Origin: Streptococcus sp. D7B5
GTDB taxonomy: Bacteria > Bacillota > Bacilli > Lactobacillales > Streptococcaceae
Reading direction: 5' to 3'
DNA: 64,000 bases
Assembly (NCBI RefSeq): GCF_029691405.1
Contig: NZ_CP121467.1
Coordinates: 124,001 to 188,000 of the forward strand
A program made the position numbers and the translations under genes. Shown piece by piece: positions 28,001 through 35,959 of the stretch (the stretch's first letter is position 1; each line of letters begins with the position of its first letter). The notes beneath the pieces were generated by a model. That model had not been told where the DNA came from and ran no database searches. It saw only the letters and a program-made list of their open reading frames with translations.

Positions 28001-29123
28001 GGCACCAATTCCTTACAAAGTTTCTGGAGAATTAGTAGCTGGTAAACCAATTGAGTTTAACTTTGAACCGGTTCAAGCGACAGCTATTCGTGCCCGCATG
28101 ACTCGTAAGGCTACTACTAATGGCCTAGCGCTTGTAGAATTTACAGCCTACTCTGCAGGCAAGGGAGCAGAAGTCGAAACACCATCAGCGACTATTTCGA
28201 TTGATGGAAAAGCATTGGAAAACTTTGATCCAAATGTGACAGAGTACACCTTAACAACAATGGGATCCAAACCAAAAGTCACTGCGACAACTAGTGGACA
28301 CGGAGTAGTCACAGTTGTAGATCATGGAAATACAAATCTTCCAACACTTGTTCGTCTTGTTTCCAAAGATGGGAATCTAGTGAAAGAATATCGTTTACAC
28401 TTTAAGTCTACCTTCCAAACAACACCGACAGAAGGCGTTAAGAACTTAGTTGCAGAAGTTCCAAGTTTGGAAATTGAAAAGACTCCACTTCCGTTTAAAG
28501 AAGTTATTCGTGAAATCCCTGAGCTTGCTCAAGGTAAACGTCGTGTAGTTTCTGAAGGACAAGATGGAGAAAAAGTTGACTATATTCAAGTATCAGGAAC
28601 TACTAGAACTCTTGTTCATACTGAACAAAGAAAAGCTCAAGATCGTATTATTGAGGTAGGAGTAAAACCATCTATTTCAAATAGTAAGGGTGAGGAGCCT
28701 ACGCCAGTCAACGAAGTTCCAGAATTCAAAGGCGGTGCTAACTTTGTAGAAGCAACAGTCAACGAAGTTCCAGAATACACAGGAATTCTTGCCACTGTAG
28801 GAGATCAAGCAGCACCAAGCGTTGAGAAACCTGAATTTAAGGGTGGTGTTAATGCTGTAATGGCTCTAGAACATAAACTTCCAGAGTACCGTGGTGTTCT
28901 AGCCACAGTAGGTGACCAACCAGCACCGACAGTAGAAAAACCAGAGTTTAAGCTAAGTTCATTAGACAAGGCTCAAACTCAAGAAGTGCCAGTTCAAGTT
29001 GCCAAGGAAGACAAGAGATTACCAGAAACTGGTGAGGGAGAATCTGAGACAGCCCTCTTCTTGGCAGGTGTTACCTTGGCCTTGTCAGCAGCCTTATTAA
29101 CTGCAAAACGCAAAGAGGATTAG
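22017..29123 (+). CDS. bgaA: LPXTG-anchored beta-galactosidase (BgaA type)
   Basis: 2368 residues from ATG 22017 (RBS GAGG at 22007-22010). A YSIRK-type signal peptide (YSIRKFAIGAASVMIG) is followed by a charged repeat-poor linker to about 200. The GH2 sugar-binding, Ig-like and TIM-barrel domains span about 205-830. The acid/base is E611 (SLGNEVEE) and the nucleophile E691 (YGSETSS). Several bacterial Ig-like modules follow. Two related carbohydrate-binding modules begin near 1520 and 1870, a G5 domain lies near 2140-2220, and NEVPEF/EYKGG repeats precede LPETG (2335-2339) and a sortase tail. It cleaves terminal beta-1,4-galactose from host glycans and can act as an adhesin, as pneumococcal BgaA does. 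Confidence 0.92.
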   Translation: MNKRLFDKRCHYSIRKFAIGAASVMIGASIFGISAVQAEEVASSNTQTEETTVHQAQPLDKLPDDVAAAIAKADENGGREFVKPKADSTEDKVTKDTEPTRPANEGSHELARPKVETPNKEEGNKAENKQKPEETNPKPIESAATAGTELKEDSKKTSGNDQVKADTESKPSSEKTQALSKEPSKADVEKEKQLLSERKQDFNKDWYFKLNAQGDFSKKDVDVHDWSKLNLPHDWSIYFDFDHKSPARNEGGQLNGGTAWYRKTFTLNEADKNKDVRINFDGVYMDSKVYVNGKFVGHYPSGYNHFSYDITEFLNKDGSENSITVQVTNKQPSSRWYSGSGIYRDVTLSYRDKVHVAENGNHITTPKLAEQKEGNVETQVQSKIKNTDKKAAKVFVEQQIFTKEGKVVSELVRSETKNLAENEVADFRQTILVNKPTLWTTKSYHPQLYVLKTKVYKEGQLVDVTEDTFGYRYFNWTAKDGFSLNGERMKFHGVSIHHDNGALGAEENYKATYRKLKLLKDMGVNSIRTTHNPASPQLLDAAASLGLLVQEEAFDTWYGGKKTYDYGRFFDQDATHPEAKKGEKWSDFDLRTMVERDKNNPSIVMWSLGNEVEEANGSPRSIETAKRLKAVIKAIDTERYVTMGENKFSRAATGDFLKLAEIMDAVGMNYGERFYDAVRSAHPDWLIYGSETSSATRTRDSYYNPAQILGHDNRPNRHYEQSDYGNDRVGWGRTATESWTFDRDRAGYAGQFIWTGIDYIGEPTPWHNQDNTPVKSSYFGIIDTAGLPKNDFYLYRSVWYSAKEKPTVRILPHWNWTEETLKDRKMLVDGKVPVRTFSNAASVELFLNGESLGKKEFTKKRTEDGRPYHEGAKPSELYLEWLVKYQPGTLTAIARDENGNEIARDSVTTAGEPARVRLTKEEHVITADGKDLSYIHYEIVDGDGNVVPTANNLVHFNLHGQGQIVGVDNGEQASRERYKAQADGTWQRRAFNGKGVVIVKSTEKEGKFTLYADSAGLTSDSATVATVSGKKENRHFVAFAPVKATTDVTKNPELPQTVTAIYSDGSVEEKTVTWDVPADLLTSAGEKKVSGRVEGLETKAEALVKVIALDRWLPKVVTVPVGTTAADLDKTVTAVLTDGSLIDTDVVSWILKDPAALTKEGGRTEATGKLVDDDREVTATFIASSKETTSSITGLTVGDKALENFESGKTYYRVSLPYTGTIPSVGAQTTGYQVTVQQASADNGYQASVFLNDQKGDLVQTYLIQFVKEAPALKRLEVVVEGKETATEDQVLTYRVIGSYEDGSQTEFSASDIHLEAKASDGGYLEVNGQNLLLYTKGRVTLKPRIDNQTEKTESVTTEVVIKENKVSKKIVKLHPVSVSTDINQQPNLPKEVGAEFDKGLPRKVSVTWDKVDEKELGHYHSFTLKGHVEGTDIEAQATVTVEGLQVAEEISLTLPKGETVQLPANVRAYHSNGTTIYKDVVWDQVPANFSQTEGVYEINGRLVGSNLTTKAHVRVSSQVVAGNNISKQWTGSQLPAAIVSNTGGDDSANTLNDLTVSRTPTDAKNRWTTWRTNTDNDWASILFGNSGDLTKRFVNNLSVDFYTDGAIGLPKEYVVEYYVGKEIPDLPSDVSNAQRDSNHPFNNPENWKAVENLHAPGQLSATQTNHFTFDKVETYAVRIRMKKADGTSGVGLTELTVLGNKVVSSTSSEISIKVDGKELEHFNPSKTDYYIPQSSKQITATASNNGLVTVVPATSPKGATRLILKAEDGTVLKEYRIFRNDERETSQPLAAENGAKILNVGDNLQLPSEVGVYYPTSTTWTTEKLAVKWDAIPEHATEHEGTFEVTGHVIGTNLTTKMQVTVVSKGNQVISENPNNNETDSKAFASTTNDTQAASHDRIFYINDGKYNEDGRWTNWSRTPKNQETSVGLLFKKDGKITSQSIGKVAIQFFKDSGTDAPEKMVLERYIGPAFTEPSTISRYEENADHPFNKAENWAPIPYKVSGELVAGKPIEFNFEPVQATAIRARMTRKATTNGLALVEFTAYSAGKGAEVETPSATISIDGKALENFDPNVTEYTLTTMGSKPKVTATTSGHGVVTVVDHGNTNLPTLVRLVSKDGNLVKEYRLHFKSTFQTTPTEGVKNLVAEVPSLEIEKTPLPFKEVIREIPELAQGKRRVVSEGQDGEKVDYIQVSGTTRTLVHTEQRKAQDRIIEVGVKPSISNSKGEEPTPVNEVPEFKGGANFVEATVNEVPEYTGILATVGDQAAPSVEKPEFKGGVNAVMALEHKLPEYRGVLATVGDQPAPTVEKPEFKLSSLDKAQTQEVPVQVAKEDKRLPETGEGESETALFLAGVTLALSAALLTAKRKED
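28708..28950 (+). repeat. Wall-proximal NEVPEF / VEKPEFKGG repeats
   Basis: Within the beta-galactosidase, the units VNEVPEFKGG, VNEVPEYTGILATVGDQ, VEKPEFKGG, LPEYRGVLATVGDQ and VEKPEF recur. ATVGDQ(A/P)AP(S/T)VEKPEFK appears twice, about 123 bases apart. They form a stalk before the LPETG anchor. Confidence 0.75.
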
Positions 29124-29199
29124 TCTGTTCATTTAATACCAGATTAGTAGAAGATAAAAAATGAATCGATTACTTTCGTGTTTGGACGAAAGGAGAGTA

Positions 29200-29222
29200 G
29201 AGGGGCTTTGTCCCCTCTTTTT
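29200..29222 (+). terminator. Terminator of the beta-galactosidase gene
   Basis: The stem GAGGGG / CCCCTC with loop CTTTGT is followed by TTTTTC. Confidence 0.85.
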
Positions 29223-29301
29223 CTATATGAACGAATAGATTTATGTTCAAGATGCAAGGTGTATAGACTTTATAGTATAATGAATAGAGAGGAAAATAAC
29301 G

Positions 29302-30153
29302 ATGAAAGTGATTGATCAAACTTTATTAGAAAGAGTCATTATTGAACGGCCTTGTCACAGCCATAAGGGAGATTACGGACGTCTGCTCTTGCTGGGAGGG
29401 ACCTATCCCTATGGGGGAGCTATCATCATGTCAGCTATTGCAGCTGTTAAAAGTGGGGCAGGTTTGGTGACTGTTGGCACGGATAAGGAGAATATTCCGG
29501 CTCTGCACAGTCATTTACTTGAGGCCATGGCATTTTCTCTTCAAGACCAGCAATTGTTAAAAGAACAGTTAGTAAAGGCAGAAGTTGTCTTGTTAGGTCC
29601 GGGTTTGCGAGAGGATGCATTTGGAGAAGAACTCGTAAAACGGGTCTTTGACAGCCTTAGAAAAGACCAGATTTTGATTGCAGATGGCGGTGCTTTGGGC
29701 ATCTTAGCAAACGGCCAGTTACCATTTCCTTCCAGTCAGCTCATCCTAACTCCCCACCAAAAGGAATGGGAAAGACTGTCTGGTATAGTTCTTGACCATC
29801 AAAATACAGAGACGACTGCTAGGGCTCTTTCAGCTTTTCCTCAAGGAACGATTTTAGTTGAGAAGGGTCCAGCAACTCGTATCTGGCAAGCTGGTCAGCC
29901 TGAATATTATCAGTTACAGGTTGGAGGCCCCTATCAAGCAACTGGTGGAATGGGAGATACACTGGCTGGTATGATTGCAGGTTTTGCAGGTCAGTTTGAC
30001 CAAGTCAGCCTCTATGAGAGGGTAGTGGTAGCAACTCACCTTCATTCAGCTATCGCGCAAGAACTTGCTCAAGAAAACTACCTTGTCTTGCCAACAGAAA
30101 TTAGCAAGGCTCTTCCGAAAGCAATGAAAAAAATATCTCAAAAAGGCAGCTAA
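29302..30153 (+). CDS. nnrD: ADP-dependent NAD(P)H-hydrate dehydratase
   Basis: 283 residues of the YjeF C-terminal (ribokinase-like) family, stand-alone without the epimerase domain. It repairs hydrated NADH/NADPH using ADP. Conserved parts include SHKGDYGRLLLLGG near the start, LTPHQKEWERLSG, LVEKGPAT and the catalytic GGMGDTLAGMIAGF at about 214-227. RBS GAGG lies upstream. In pneumococcus I expect this gene to lie close to folD, which supports the view that the preceding 7 kb is an insertion. Confidence 0.92.
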   Translation: MKVIDQTLLERVIIERPCHSHKGDYGRLLLLGGTYPYGGAIIMSAIAAVKSGAGLVTVGTDKENIPALHSHLLEAMAFSLQDQQLLKEQLVKAEVVLLGPGLREDAFGEELVKRVFDSLRKDQILIADGGALGILANGQLPFPSSQLILTPHQKEWERLSGIVLDHQNTETTARALSAFPQGTILVEKGPATRIWQAGQPEYYQLQVGGPYQATGGMGDTLAGMIAGFAGQFDQVSLYERVVVATHLHSAIAQELAQENYLVLPTEISKALPKAMKKISQKGS

Positions 30154-30169
30154 TACCCTGGTTGTCTTT

Positions 30170-30322
30170 TTATGTTGATGTAGCTTTGTTAATAAAGTTT
30201 TCAAATACCTCAGAACCAGCAATCAACTGCTGAACTTGCGTGAAATTCTCTCTTTTAAGGTCTTGATTTTTAGTCAAACTCACAATTAAAGTGAGATTGT
30301 TATCAAAGTTGAGGGGTGTCAA
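30170..30322 (-). pseudogene. C-terminal gene fragment of unknown origin
   Basis: On the minus strand an open frame of about 50 codons (LTPLNFDNNLTLIVSLTKNQ... to FINKATST) has protein-like composition and ends at a TAA. No ATG exists upstream; only a TTG at 30322 with no RBS. The frame runs into the promoter of dinG. It is most likely the tail of a deleted gene, though a small protein from the TTG start is possible. Confidence 0.4.
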
Positions 30323-30355
30323 ATCATGCTTTTTTTGATATAATTTTTAATGATG
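30316..30355 (+). promoter_or_regulatory. Extended -10 promoter placing the start at the dinG ATG
   Basis: TGATATAAT (30336-30344) with a weak -35 GTGTCA (30316-30321, 17-base spacing). The ATG at 30350 is only 6 bases past the -10 box and no Shine-Dalgarno exists, so the mRNA is probably leaderless. Confidence 0.6.
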
Positions 30356-32842
30356 AATGCGAGAAATGATCGGTATGTGGTCGTTGATTTAGAGGCGACC
30401 AGCACTGGAAGCAAGGCAAAAATTATTCAAGTAGGCATTGTGGTGATTGAGAATGGTGAAATCATCGATCAGTATGCGACCGATGTCAACCCCCACGAAC
30501 CCTTGGATTCTCATATCAAAGAATTAACGGGTCTGACCGATCAGCGTTTGGCTGCGGCACCAGAGTTTTCTCAGGTGGCCGGAAAAATTTTTGAATTGGT
30601 TAAGGACGGTATTTTTGTTGCGCACAATGTACAGTTTGATGCTAACCTTCTTGCAGAATTCCTCTTTTTTGAAGGATATGAATTGCGTACACCGCGGGTG
30701 GATACAGTTGAGCTTGCCCAGGTTCTGTATCCTCAGTTTGAAAAGTATAACTTAGGTATCCTTTGTCAAGAGTTGGGCATTGAGCTGGAACATGCCCACA
30801 CTGCCCTGTCAGATGCTCAGGCAACAGCTGAACTCTTGCTTTACATGCGTCAAAAACTATTTGAGTTACCAAAAGGGCTCTTAGAAAGCTTGTTAAACCT
30901 TGCAGACAACCTTCTCTATGAAAGTTATCTGGTGATTGAAGAGGTCTATCAGCAACAATCTCTCTTATCTTCGCCCGACTTGATGGAACTTCATGGGCTT
31001 TTCCTCAGAAAGGAAAGCAAAGGCTTAGTCCCACGAAAGTTATCCAAAGATTTTGCTAAAAATATTTCTTTATTGGGGCTGGAGGACCGTCCACAGCAGC
31101 TGGATTTTGCGGAGAAGGTTGAGCAATTATTGGAAGAACACCAGACTTCCTTTATCCAAGCTCAAACGGGACTCGGCAAGACATACGGCTATCTCCTCCC
31201 AGCTTTGAACTTGGAGAGTCAAGCAGGTATCCTAGTGAGTGTTCCAACCAAAATTCTTCAAAATCAAATCATGCAAGAAGAAGGTCAGCGCTTAAAAGAG
31301 GTCTTCCATCTGGAAATTCATAGTCTCAAGGGGCCTCAAAATTGCTTGAAATTGGATGCCTTTCACCAAGTCCTCCATCGGCCGGAGTCCAATCGTCTAT
31401 TTACTCGCTTTAAAATGCAACTGCTTATCTGGCTAACAGAGACAGAGACAGGTGACTTGGACGAAATCGGGCAGCTTTATCGCTACCAGCACTTTCTGCC
31501 AGAACTAGTCCACGATGGCAAGCTTTCAAAGAAAAGTTTATTTGCCACAGAGGATTTTTGGAAACGAGGGCAGGAGAAGGCCAAGACCAGTCGCGTTCTC
31601 TTGACTAATCATGCCTATCTGGTCACTCGTTTGGAAGACAATCCAGAGTTTGTTGATAACCGATTGGTGATCTTGGATGAAGCTCAAAAAATTCTATTAG
31701 CCCTCGAAAATCTAGCCCAGCAGGTTTATCGCCTTGAGGAACTTGTAACCCAGCTTGATAAGTCCTTGGAGACAGAGGAAGATTTGGTTCAGAAGCGCTT
31801 GCTTGAAAGTATCGGCTTTGAATGTCGTTACTTGATAGAGTACTATAAGTCAGGTCTGAAGAATGGAAAGTGGTTGGATTCTCTTGAAGAGTTGCGCCAG
31901 CATTTTTCGGAGTTAGCTCTCCCAGAGTATAGAGAGATTGCAAACTTTTTCACCTCGGACCGTGAATTTTGGCTTGCTACAGCAGAGAAATCGAGCAAGG
32001 ATGTCTTAATTTGTTCAAGTAAAAAAGGCCGCTTTATACTAGCAGACTTATTGCCAGAAGATTGCAGGCTCCTAGGAGTATCTGCCACTCTTGAAATCAG
32101 TAATCGGGTTTCCCTAGCAGATTTATTGGGCTTTCCAGAAGCTCCACTTGTTAGGCTTGATGTAGCAAAGCAGGAGCAACAAGAAGTCTTTCTAGTCGAT
32201 GACTTTCCTCTTGTGACAGAAGTTTCGCCTTTTGACTATGCTAGTGAAGTGGCTTCTGTCATTCGAAGCTTACAAGCCTTTCAAGAACCCTTATTGGTCT
32301 TGTTTACCTCAAAAGAAATGTTGCTGGCAGTTTCGGACCTGCTCGACCAACCTCATCTAGCTCAGTATAAAAATGGGGAACCAAGCCAACTGAAAAAACG
32401 TTTTGAAAAATGTGAACGCCAGATATTGCTTGGAACAGGCAGTTTCTGGGAAGGGGTTGATTTTTCAACCCATCCTTGTGTAATTCAAGTGATTCCGAGA
32501 TTGCCTTTCCAAAACCCCCAAGAGCCTTTAACCAAAAAATTAAACCAAGAACTGCGTCAAGAAGGGAAGAATCCTTTCTATGATTATCAGTTACCGATGG
32601 CGATCATTCGACTAAAACAAGCCCTGGGCCGTACTGTTAGACGATCTAATCAAGGTTCGGTTGCTCTAATCTTAGACAGTCGTGTCGTCAGCAAGCGTTA
32701 CGGCAAACAAATCGCTCAGGCCTTGTCAAAAGAAAGGGCTGTTCAGGTTCTTTCTAGAGAACAGCTAGAGCCTGCTGTAGCTGATTTTCTCCAATCTCGT
32801 CGCAATAGAATGAAAGAAAAATCCAAGAAAGAGAAAAGGTAA
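30350..32842 (+). CDS. dinG: DinG-family helicase with N-terminal exonuclease domain
   Basis: 830 residues. Residues 1-165 are a DnaQ-like 3'-5' exonuclease (DLEATS, then HNVQFDANLL and HTALSDAQAT). The rest is an XPD/DinG-type helicase: Walker A AQTGLGKT (near 270), DEAQK box (near 446), the closing GSFWEGVDF and QALGRTVRRS. Firmicute DinG proteins with this layout act as nucleases; helicase activity is uncertain. It likely acts in DNA repair. ATG 30350 or 30353 may start it. rodA begins 5 bases after the stop. Confidence 0.9.
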   Translation: MMNARNDRYVVVDLEATSTGSKAKIIQVGIVVIENGEIIDQYATDVNPHEPLDSHIKELTGLTDQRLAAAPEFSQVAGKIFELVKDGIFVAHNVQFDANLLAEFLFFEGYELRTPRVDTVELAQVLYPQFEKYNLGILCQELGIELEHAHTALSDAQATAELLLYMRQKLFELPKGLLESLLNLADNLLYESYLVIEEVYQQQSLLSSPDLMELHGLFLRKESKGLVPRKLSKDFAKNISLLGLEDRPQQLDFAEKVEQLLEEHQTSFIQAQTGLGKTYGYLLPALNLESQAGILVSVPTKILQNQIMQEEGQRLKEVFHLEIHSLKGPQNCLKLDAFHQVLHRPESNRLFTRFKMQLLIWLTETETGDLDEIGQLYRYQHFLPELVHDGKLSKKSLFATEDFWKRGQEKAKTSRVLLTNHAYLVTRLEDNPEFVDNRLVILDEAQKILLALENLAQQVYRLEELVTQLDKSLETEEDLVQKRLLESIGFECRYLIEYYKSGLKNGKWLDSLEELRQHFSELALPEYREIANFFTSDREFWLATAEKSSKDVLICSSKKGRFILADLLPEDCRLLGVSATLEISNRVSLADLLGFPEAPLVRLDVAKQEQQEVFLVDDFPLVTEVSPFDYASEVASVIRSLQAFQEPLLVLFTSKEMLLAVSDLLDQPHLAQYKNGEPSQLKKRFEKCERQILLGTGSFWEGVDFSTHPCVIQVIPRLPFQNPQEPLTKKLNQELRQEGKNPFYDYQLPMAIIRLKQALGRTVRRSNQGSVALILDSRVVSKRYGKQIAQALSKERAVQVLSREQLEPAVADFLQSRRNRMKEKSKKEKR

Positions 32843-32847
32843 AAAAT

Positions 32848-34071
32848 ATGAAACGTTCCTTCGACTCTCGAGTCGATTATAGCCTCCTCCTACCAGTGTT
32901 TTGTTTACTGGTGATTGGAGTAGTGGCCATTTATATAGCAGTTAGTCATGACTATCCAAATAATGTATTACCAATTCTAGGTCAGCAAATCGCTTGGATT
33001 GCCTTGGGGCTTGTCATTGGATTTGTGGTCATGTTCTTTAATACCGAGTTTTTATGGAAGGTGACTCCCTATCTTTATGGTCTAGGGCTAGCTTTGATGG
33101 TCCTACCTCTTGTTTTCTACAATCCAAATCTTGTAGCGTCAACAGGTGCCAAGAACTGGGTATCGATTGGTGGAACGACACTTTTCCAGCCATCGGAATT
33201 CATGAAGATTTCCTATATCTTGATGTTGGCTCGAGCCATTGTAAGATTCACTCAAAAACACAAGGAATGGCGACGGACTATTCCCTTGGATTTCTTATTG
33301 ATTGGTTGGATGATCGCCTTTACCATACCAGTCTTGATCCTCTTAGCCCTACAAAGTGACTTGGGGACGGCCTTGGTCTTTGTAGCTATTTTTTCCGGTA
33401 TGGTCCTCCTTTCAGGTGTTTCGTGGAAGATCATCATTCCGGTTTTTGCGACAGGGGTGACTGCAGTTGTAGGATTTATGGCCATCTTTATAAGCAAGGA
33501 TGGACGTGCCTTCTTGCATCAGATTGGGATGCCAACTTACCAGATTAACCGTATCTTGGCTTGGCTCAATCCCTTTGACTTTGCGCAAACAACGACATAC
33601 CAACAGGCGCAGGGACAAATTGCGATTGGAAGTGGTGGCTTGTTTGGACAAGGTTTCAATGTGTCCAATCTCCTCATTCCAGTACGTGAGAGTGATATGA
33701 TTTTTACGGTGATTGCTGAAGATTTTGGCTTTATTGGTTCAGTCTTTTTGGTTGCCCTGTACTTGCTTCTTATTTATCGGATGTTGAAGATTACACTTAA
33801 GTCAAACAACCAGTTCTACACCTATATCTCGACTGGTTTTATCATGATGTTGCTCTTCCATATCTTTGAAAATATCGGTGCCGTGACAGGCTTACTTCCT
33901 TTAACAGGGATTCCTCTACCATTTATTTCTCAAGGGGGCTCCGCTATTATTAGTAACCTCATTGGTGTCGGTCTCCTCTTATCTATGAGTTACCAGACCA
34001 ACCTAGCGGAGGAGAAAAGTGGAAAAGTTCCATTCAAACGAAAGAAAGTCGTCCTAAAACAAATCAAATAA
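32848..34071 (+). CDS. rodA: SEDS peptidoglycan glycosyltransferase RodA
   Basis: 407 residues with about ten membrane helices. The SEDS features are STGAKNWVSIGG, QPSEFMKISYIL, LQSDLGTALV and GIPLPFISQGGSA. Length and its place in a dinG-rodA-DJ-1 group upstream of gyrB match pneumococcal RodA rather than FtsW. It polymerises glycan strands for peripheral wall synthesis with a class B PBP. It sits between dinG (5 bases) and the DJ-1 gene (10 bases), so the three are probably one operon. Confidence 0.93.
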   Translation: MKRSFDSRVDYSLLLPVFCLLVIGVVAIYIAVSHDYPNNVLPILGQQIAWIALGLVIGFVVMFFNTEFLWKVTPYLYGLGLALMVLPLVFYNPNLVASTGAKNWVSIGGTTLFQPSEFMKISYILMLARAIVRFTQKHKEWRRTIPLDFLLIGWMIAFTIPVLILLALQSDLGTALVFVAIFSGMVLLSGVSWKIIIPVFATGVTAVVGFMAIFISKDGRAFLHQIGMPTYQINRILAWLNPFDFAQTTTYQQAQGQIAIGSGGLFGQGFNVSNLLIPVRESDMIFTVIAEDFGFIGSVFLVALYLLLIYRMLKITLKSNNQFYTYISTGFIMMLLFHIFENIGAVTGLLPLTGIPLPFISQGGSAIISNLIGVGLLLSMSYQTNLAEEKSGKVPFKRKKVVLKQIK

Positions 34072-34081
34072 GGAGGCCATT

Positions 34082-34636
34082 ATGATAAATGTAGCAGTTA
34101 TCTTAGCCCAGGGTTTTGAAGAAATTGAAGCCTTTACAGTAGTCGATGTCTTGCGTCGAGCAAACATTTCATGTGATATGGTAGGATTTGAAGAGCAGGT
34201 GACAGGATCGCATGGCATTCAGGTAAAAGCTGATCGTGTTTTTGATGGCAATTTGTCCGACTATGACTTGGTCGTTCTTCCGGGTGGTATGCCAGGCTCA
34301 GCTCACCTACGGGATAATCAAGCCCTCATTTCACAGATTAAAGCCTTTGACCAAGCAGGAAAGAATATTGCTGCCATCTGTGCAGCCCCAATCGTTCTTC
34401 ATCAAGCAGGTGTCCTGAAAGACAAACACTTTACTTGTTATGACGGAATTCAGGAGCAAATTACTGACGGAATTTATCAAAAGCAAACAGTGGTTGTGGA
34501 TGGTAATCTAACAACCAGCCGAGGACCGTCAACTGCCCTTGCCTTTGCCTATGAGTTGGTAGAGCAATTGGGAGGAGATGCCGAAAGTTTACGAGACGGC
34601 ATGCTCTATCGAGATGTCTTTGGAAATCAACAGTAA
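34082..34636 (+). CDS. DJ-1/PfpI family protein
   Basis: 184 residues. The nucleophile elbow cysteine is C100 in AAICAAPIVLH, with the conserved acidic residue in QGFEEIEA. Family members are annotated as ThiJ, deglycase or chaperone, and the real substrate is uncertain. RBS AAGGAGG lies before the ATG. It is the last gene of the dinG-rodA unit. Confidence 0.9.
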   Translation: MINVAVILAQGFEEIEAFTVVDVLRRANISCDMVGFEEQVTGSHGIQVKADRVFDGNLSDYDLVVLPGGMPGSAHLRDNQALISQIKAFDQAGKNIAAICAAPIVLHQAGVLKDKHFTCYDGIQEQITDGIYQKQTVVVDGNLTTSRGPSTALAFAYELVEQLGGDAESLRDGMLYRDVFGNQQ

Positions 34637-34637
34637 G

Positions 34638-34664
34638 ACGAGAGTTCGGCTCTCGTTTTTTTTA
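34638..34664 (+). terminator. Terminator of the dinG-rodA unit
   Basis: The stem ACGAGAG / CTCTCGT with loop TTCGG and a run of eight T. Confidence 0.9.
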
Positions 34665-35009
34665 TTTACTCCGTGTCTAAAAATGTTTCATATGATTGTC
34701 TTGCGATTTTATATCAAACTTTTATAAATCAATCAAGCTTTGTCTAGCATAAGAAGGAAATCAATCTCTAGAAATGTTAGTGTTTTCAGGTTGTTAGATA
34801 GAATACTTCAGATTGTTACTGAAATCAATAGTTTCATGAAAAAGATAGAATATTCAATAAATGCTATATTAAACGATCTTATCATGCGAATTAATCTGCT
34901 TGTATTAATTTGAAATATAAAGTACTTTCTCTGTAATATAATTGAAACGTGTTACTAGTATATTAAAATTAGTAAGAATTTTTTGCATATACGAAACTGG
35001 GGGAGTGAT
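34665..35009. other. AT-rich spacer before rgg, no gene seen
   Basis: About 345 bases of AT-rich sequence with no coding frame or strong hairpin. It ends in the GGGGGAG RBS of rgg. It probably carries the rgg promoter and the left junction of the rgg-gtfR island. Confidence 0.5.
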
Positions 35010-35873
35010 ATGTTGGAAACTTTCGGAAAAATATTCAAAGTCATTAGAGAATCAAAAAAAATGTCCCTGAAAGAGGTGGCTGCTGGTGATATTTCCGTGG
35101 CTCAGCTATCCCGTTTTGAAAGGGGAGTCAATGGGATCACACTTGATTCTTTTTATTGTTGTTTAAAAAATATGGCTGTTTCCCTAGAGGAGTTTCAGTA
35201 TGTTTACCATAATTACATTGATTCAGATGATGTGCTGTTCTCAAAAAAAGTAGCTGATGCATATCAGGAAAACAATGTTGTCAAGCTCCAGAATATTTTG
35301 TCTAGCTCAGAAGCTTTGACCGAACAGTTTCCTGAGAAGAAAAACTATAAACTCAATACGATCATTGTCAGAGCTCTTCTGTCTTCCTGTTGCCCAGATT
35401 TTCAGATTAGCAAGAAGGATATAGAATTTCTGACGGATCATCTCTTTTCTGTTGAGGAGTGGGGGCGTTATGAACTCTGGCTCTTTACAAACAGTGTTGA
35501 TTTGATGACCTTGGAAACGCTGGAAACCTTCGCTAGTGAGATGATCAATCGTACCCAGTTTTATAACAACCTACCTGAAAATCGCCGCCGTATTATCAAG
35601 ATGCTACTTAATGTCATTAGCGTCTGTATAGAAGGAAACCATCTGCTAGTTGCTATGAGGTTTCTCAATTATCTCGATCACTCTAAAATTCCTGAAACAG
35701 ATCTATATGATCGAACGCTGATTAAGTATCATAGGGCTCTGTATGCCTACAAGGTTGGGAATACTAATGCTCTCAGTGACATCGAGCAATGCCTATCTTT
35801 TTTTGAATTTTTAGATTCCTTTGGTGTTGCCCAAAAGCTTAAAGAACAGTTTGAAAGAATTTGCCTTTCATAG
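35010..35873 (+). CDS. rgg: Rgg-family regulator of the glucansucrase gene
   Basis: 287 residues from ATG 35010 (MLETFGKIFKVIRESKKMSL, strong RBS GGGGGAG). The N-terminal 65 residues are an XRE-type helix-turn-helix (MSLKEVAAGDISVAQLSRFERG). The remainder is the helical Rgg/TPR-like domain that usually binds short peptides. In S. gordonii and S. oralis an Rgg lies just upstream of the glucosyltransferase gene and is needed for its full expression. gtfR follows on the same strand, and a palindrome lies between them. No small peptide gene was identified nearby. Confidence 0.93.
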   Translation: MLETFGKIFKVIRESKKMSLKEVAAGDISVAQLSRFERGVNGITLDSFYCCLKNMAVSLEEFQYVYHNYIDSDDVLFSKKVADAYQENNVVKLQNILSSSEALTEQFPEKKNYKLNTIIVRALLSSCCPDFQISKKDIEFLTDHLFSVEEWGRYELWLFTNSVDLMTLETLETFASEMINRTQFYNNLPENRRRIIKMLLNVISVCIEGNHLLVAMRFLNYLDHSKIPETDLYDRTLIKYHRALYAYKVGNTNALSDIEQCLSFFEFLDSFGVAQKLKEQFERICLS

Positions 35874-35890
35874 TTGTAGATGTGCAACAA

Positions 35891-35916
35891 AAAATGATCA
35901 TTTTGAAAAATATACT
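35891..35916 (+). promoter_or_regulatory. gtfR promoter with palindrome at -35
   Basis: AAAATGATCATTTT (35891-35904) is a perfect 14-base palindrome in the place of a -35 box. TATACT (35911-35916) serves as -10. The poor -35 fits an activator-dependent promoter, probably for Rgg. Confidence 0.6.
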
Positions 35917-35959
35917 AGAATAAGAGCATAACTTTATACTAAATTCAGAAGGAGGCTTT

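Noticed and set aside
32848-34071. FtsW rather than RodA
   Set aside because: Length (407), N-terminus and its place beside dinG and the DJ-1 gene upstream of gyrB fit RodA; FtsW lies elsewhere in pneumococcus.
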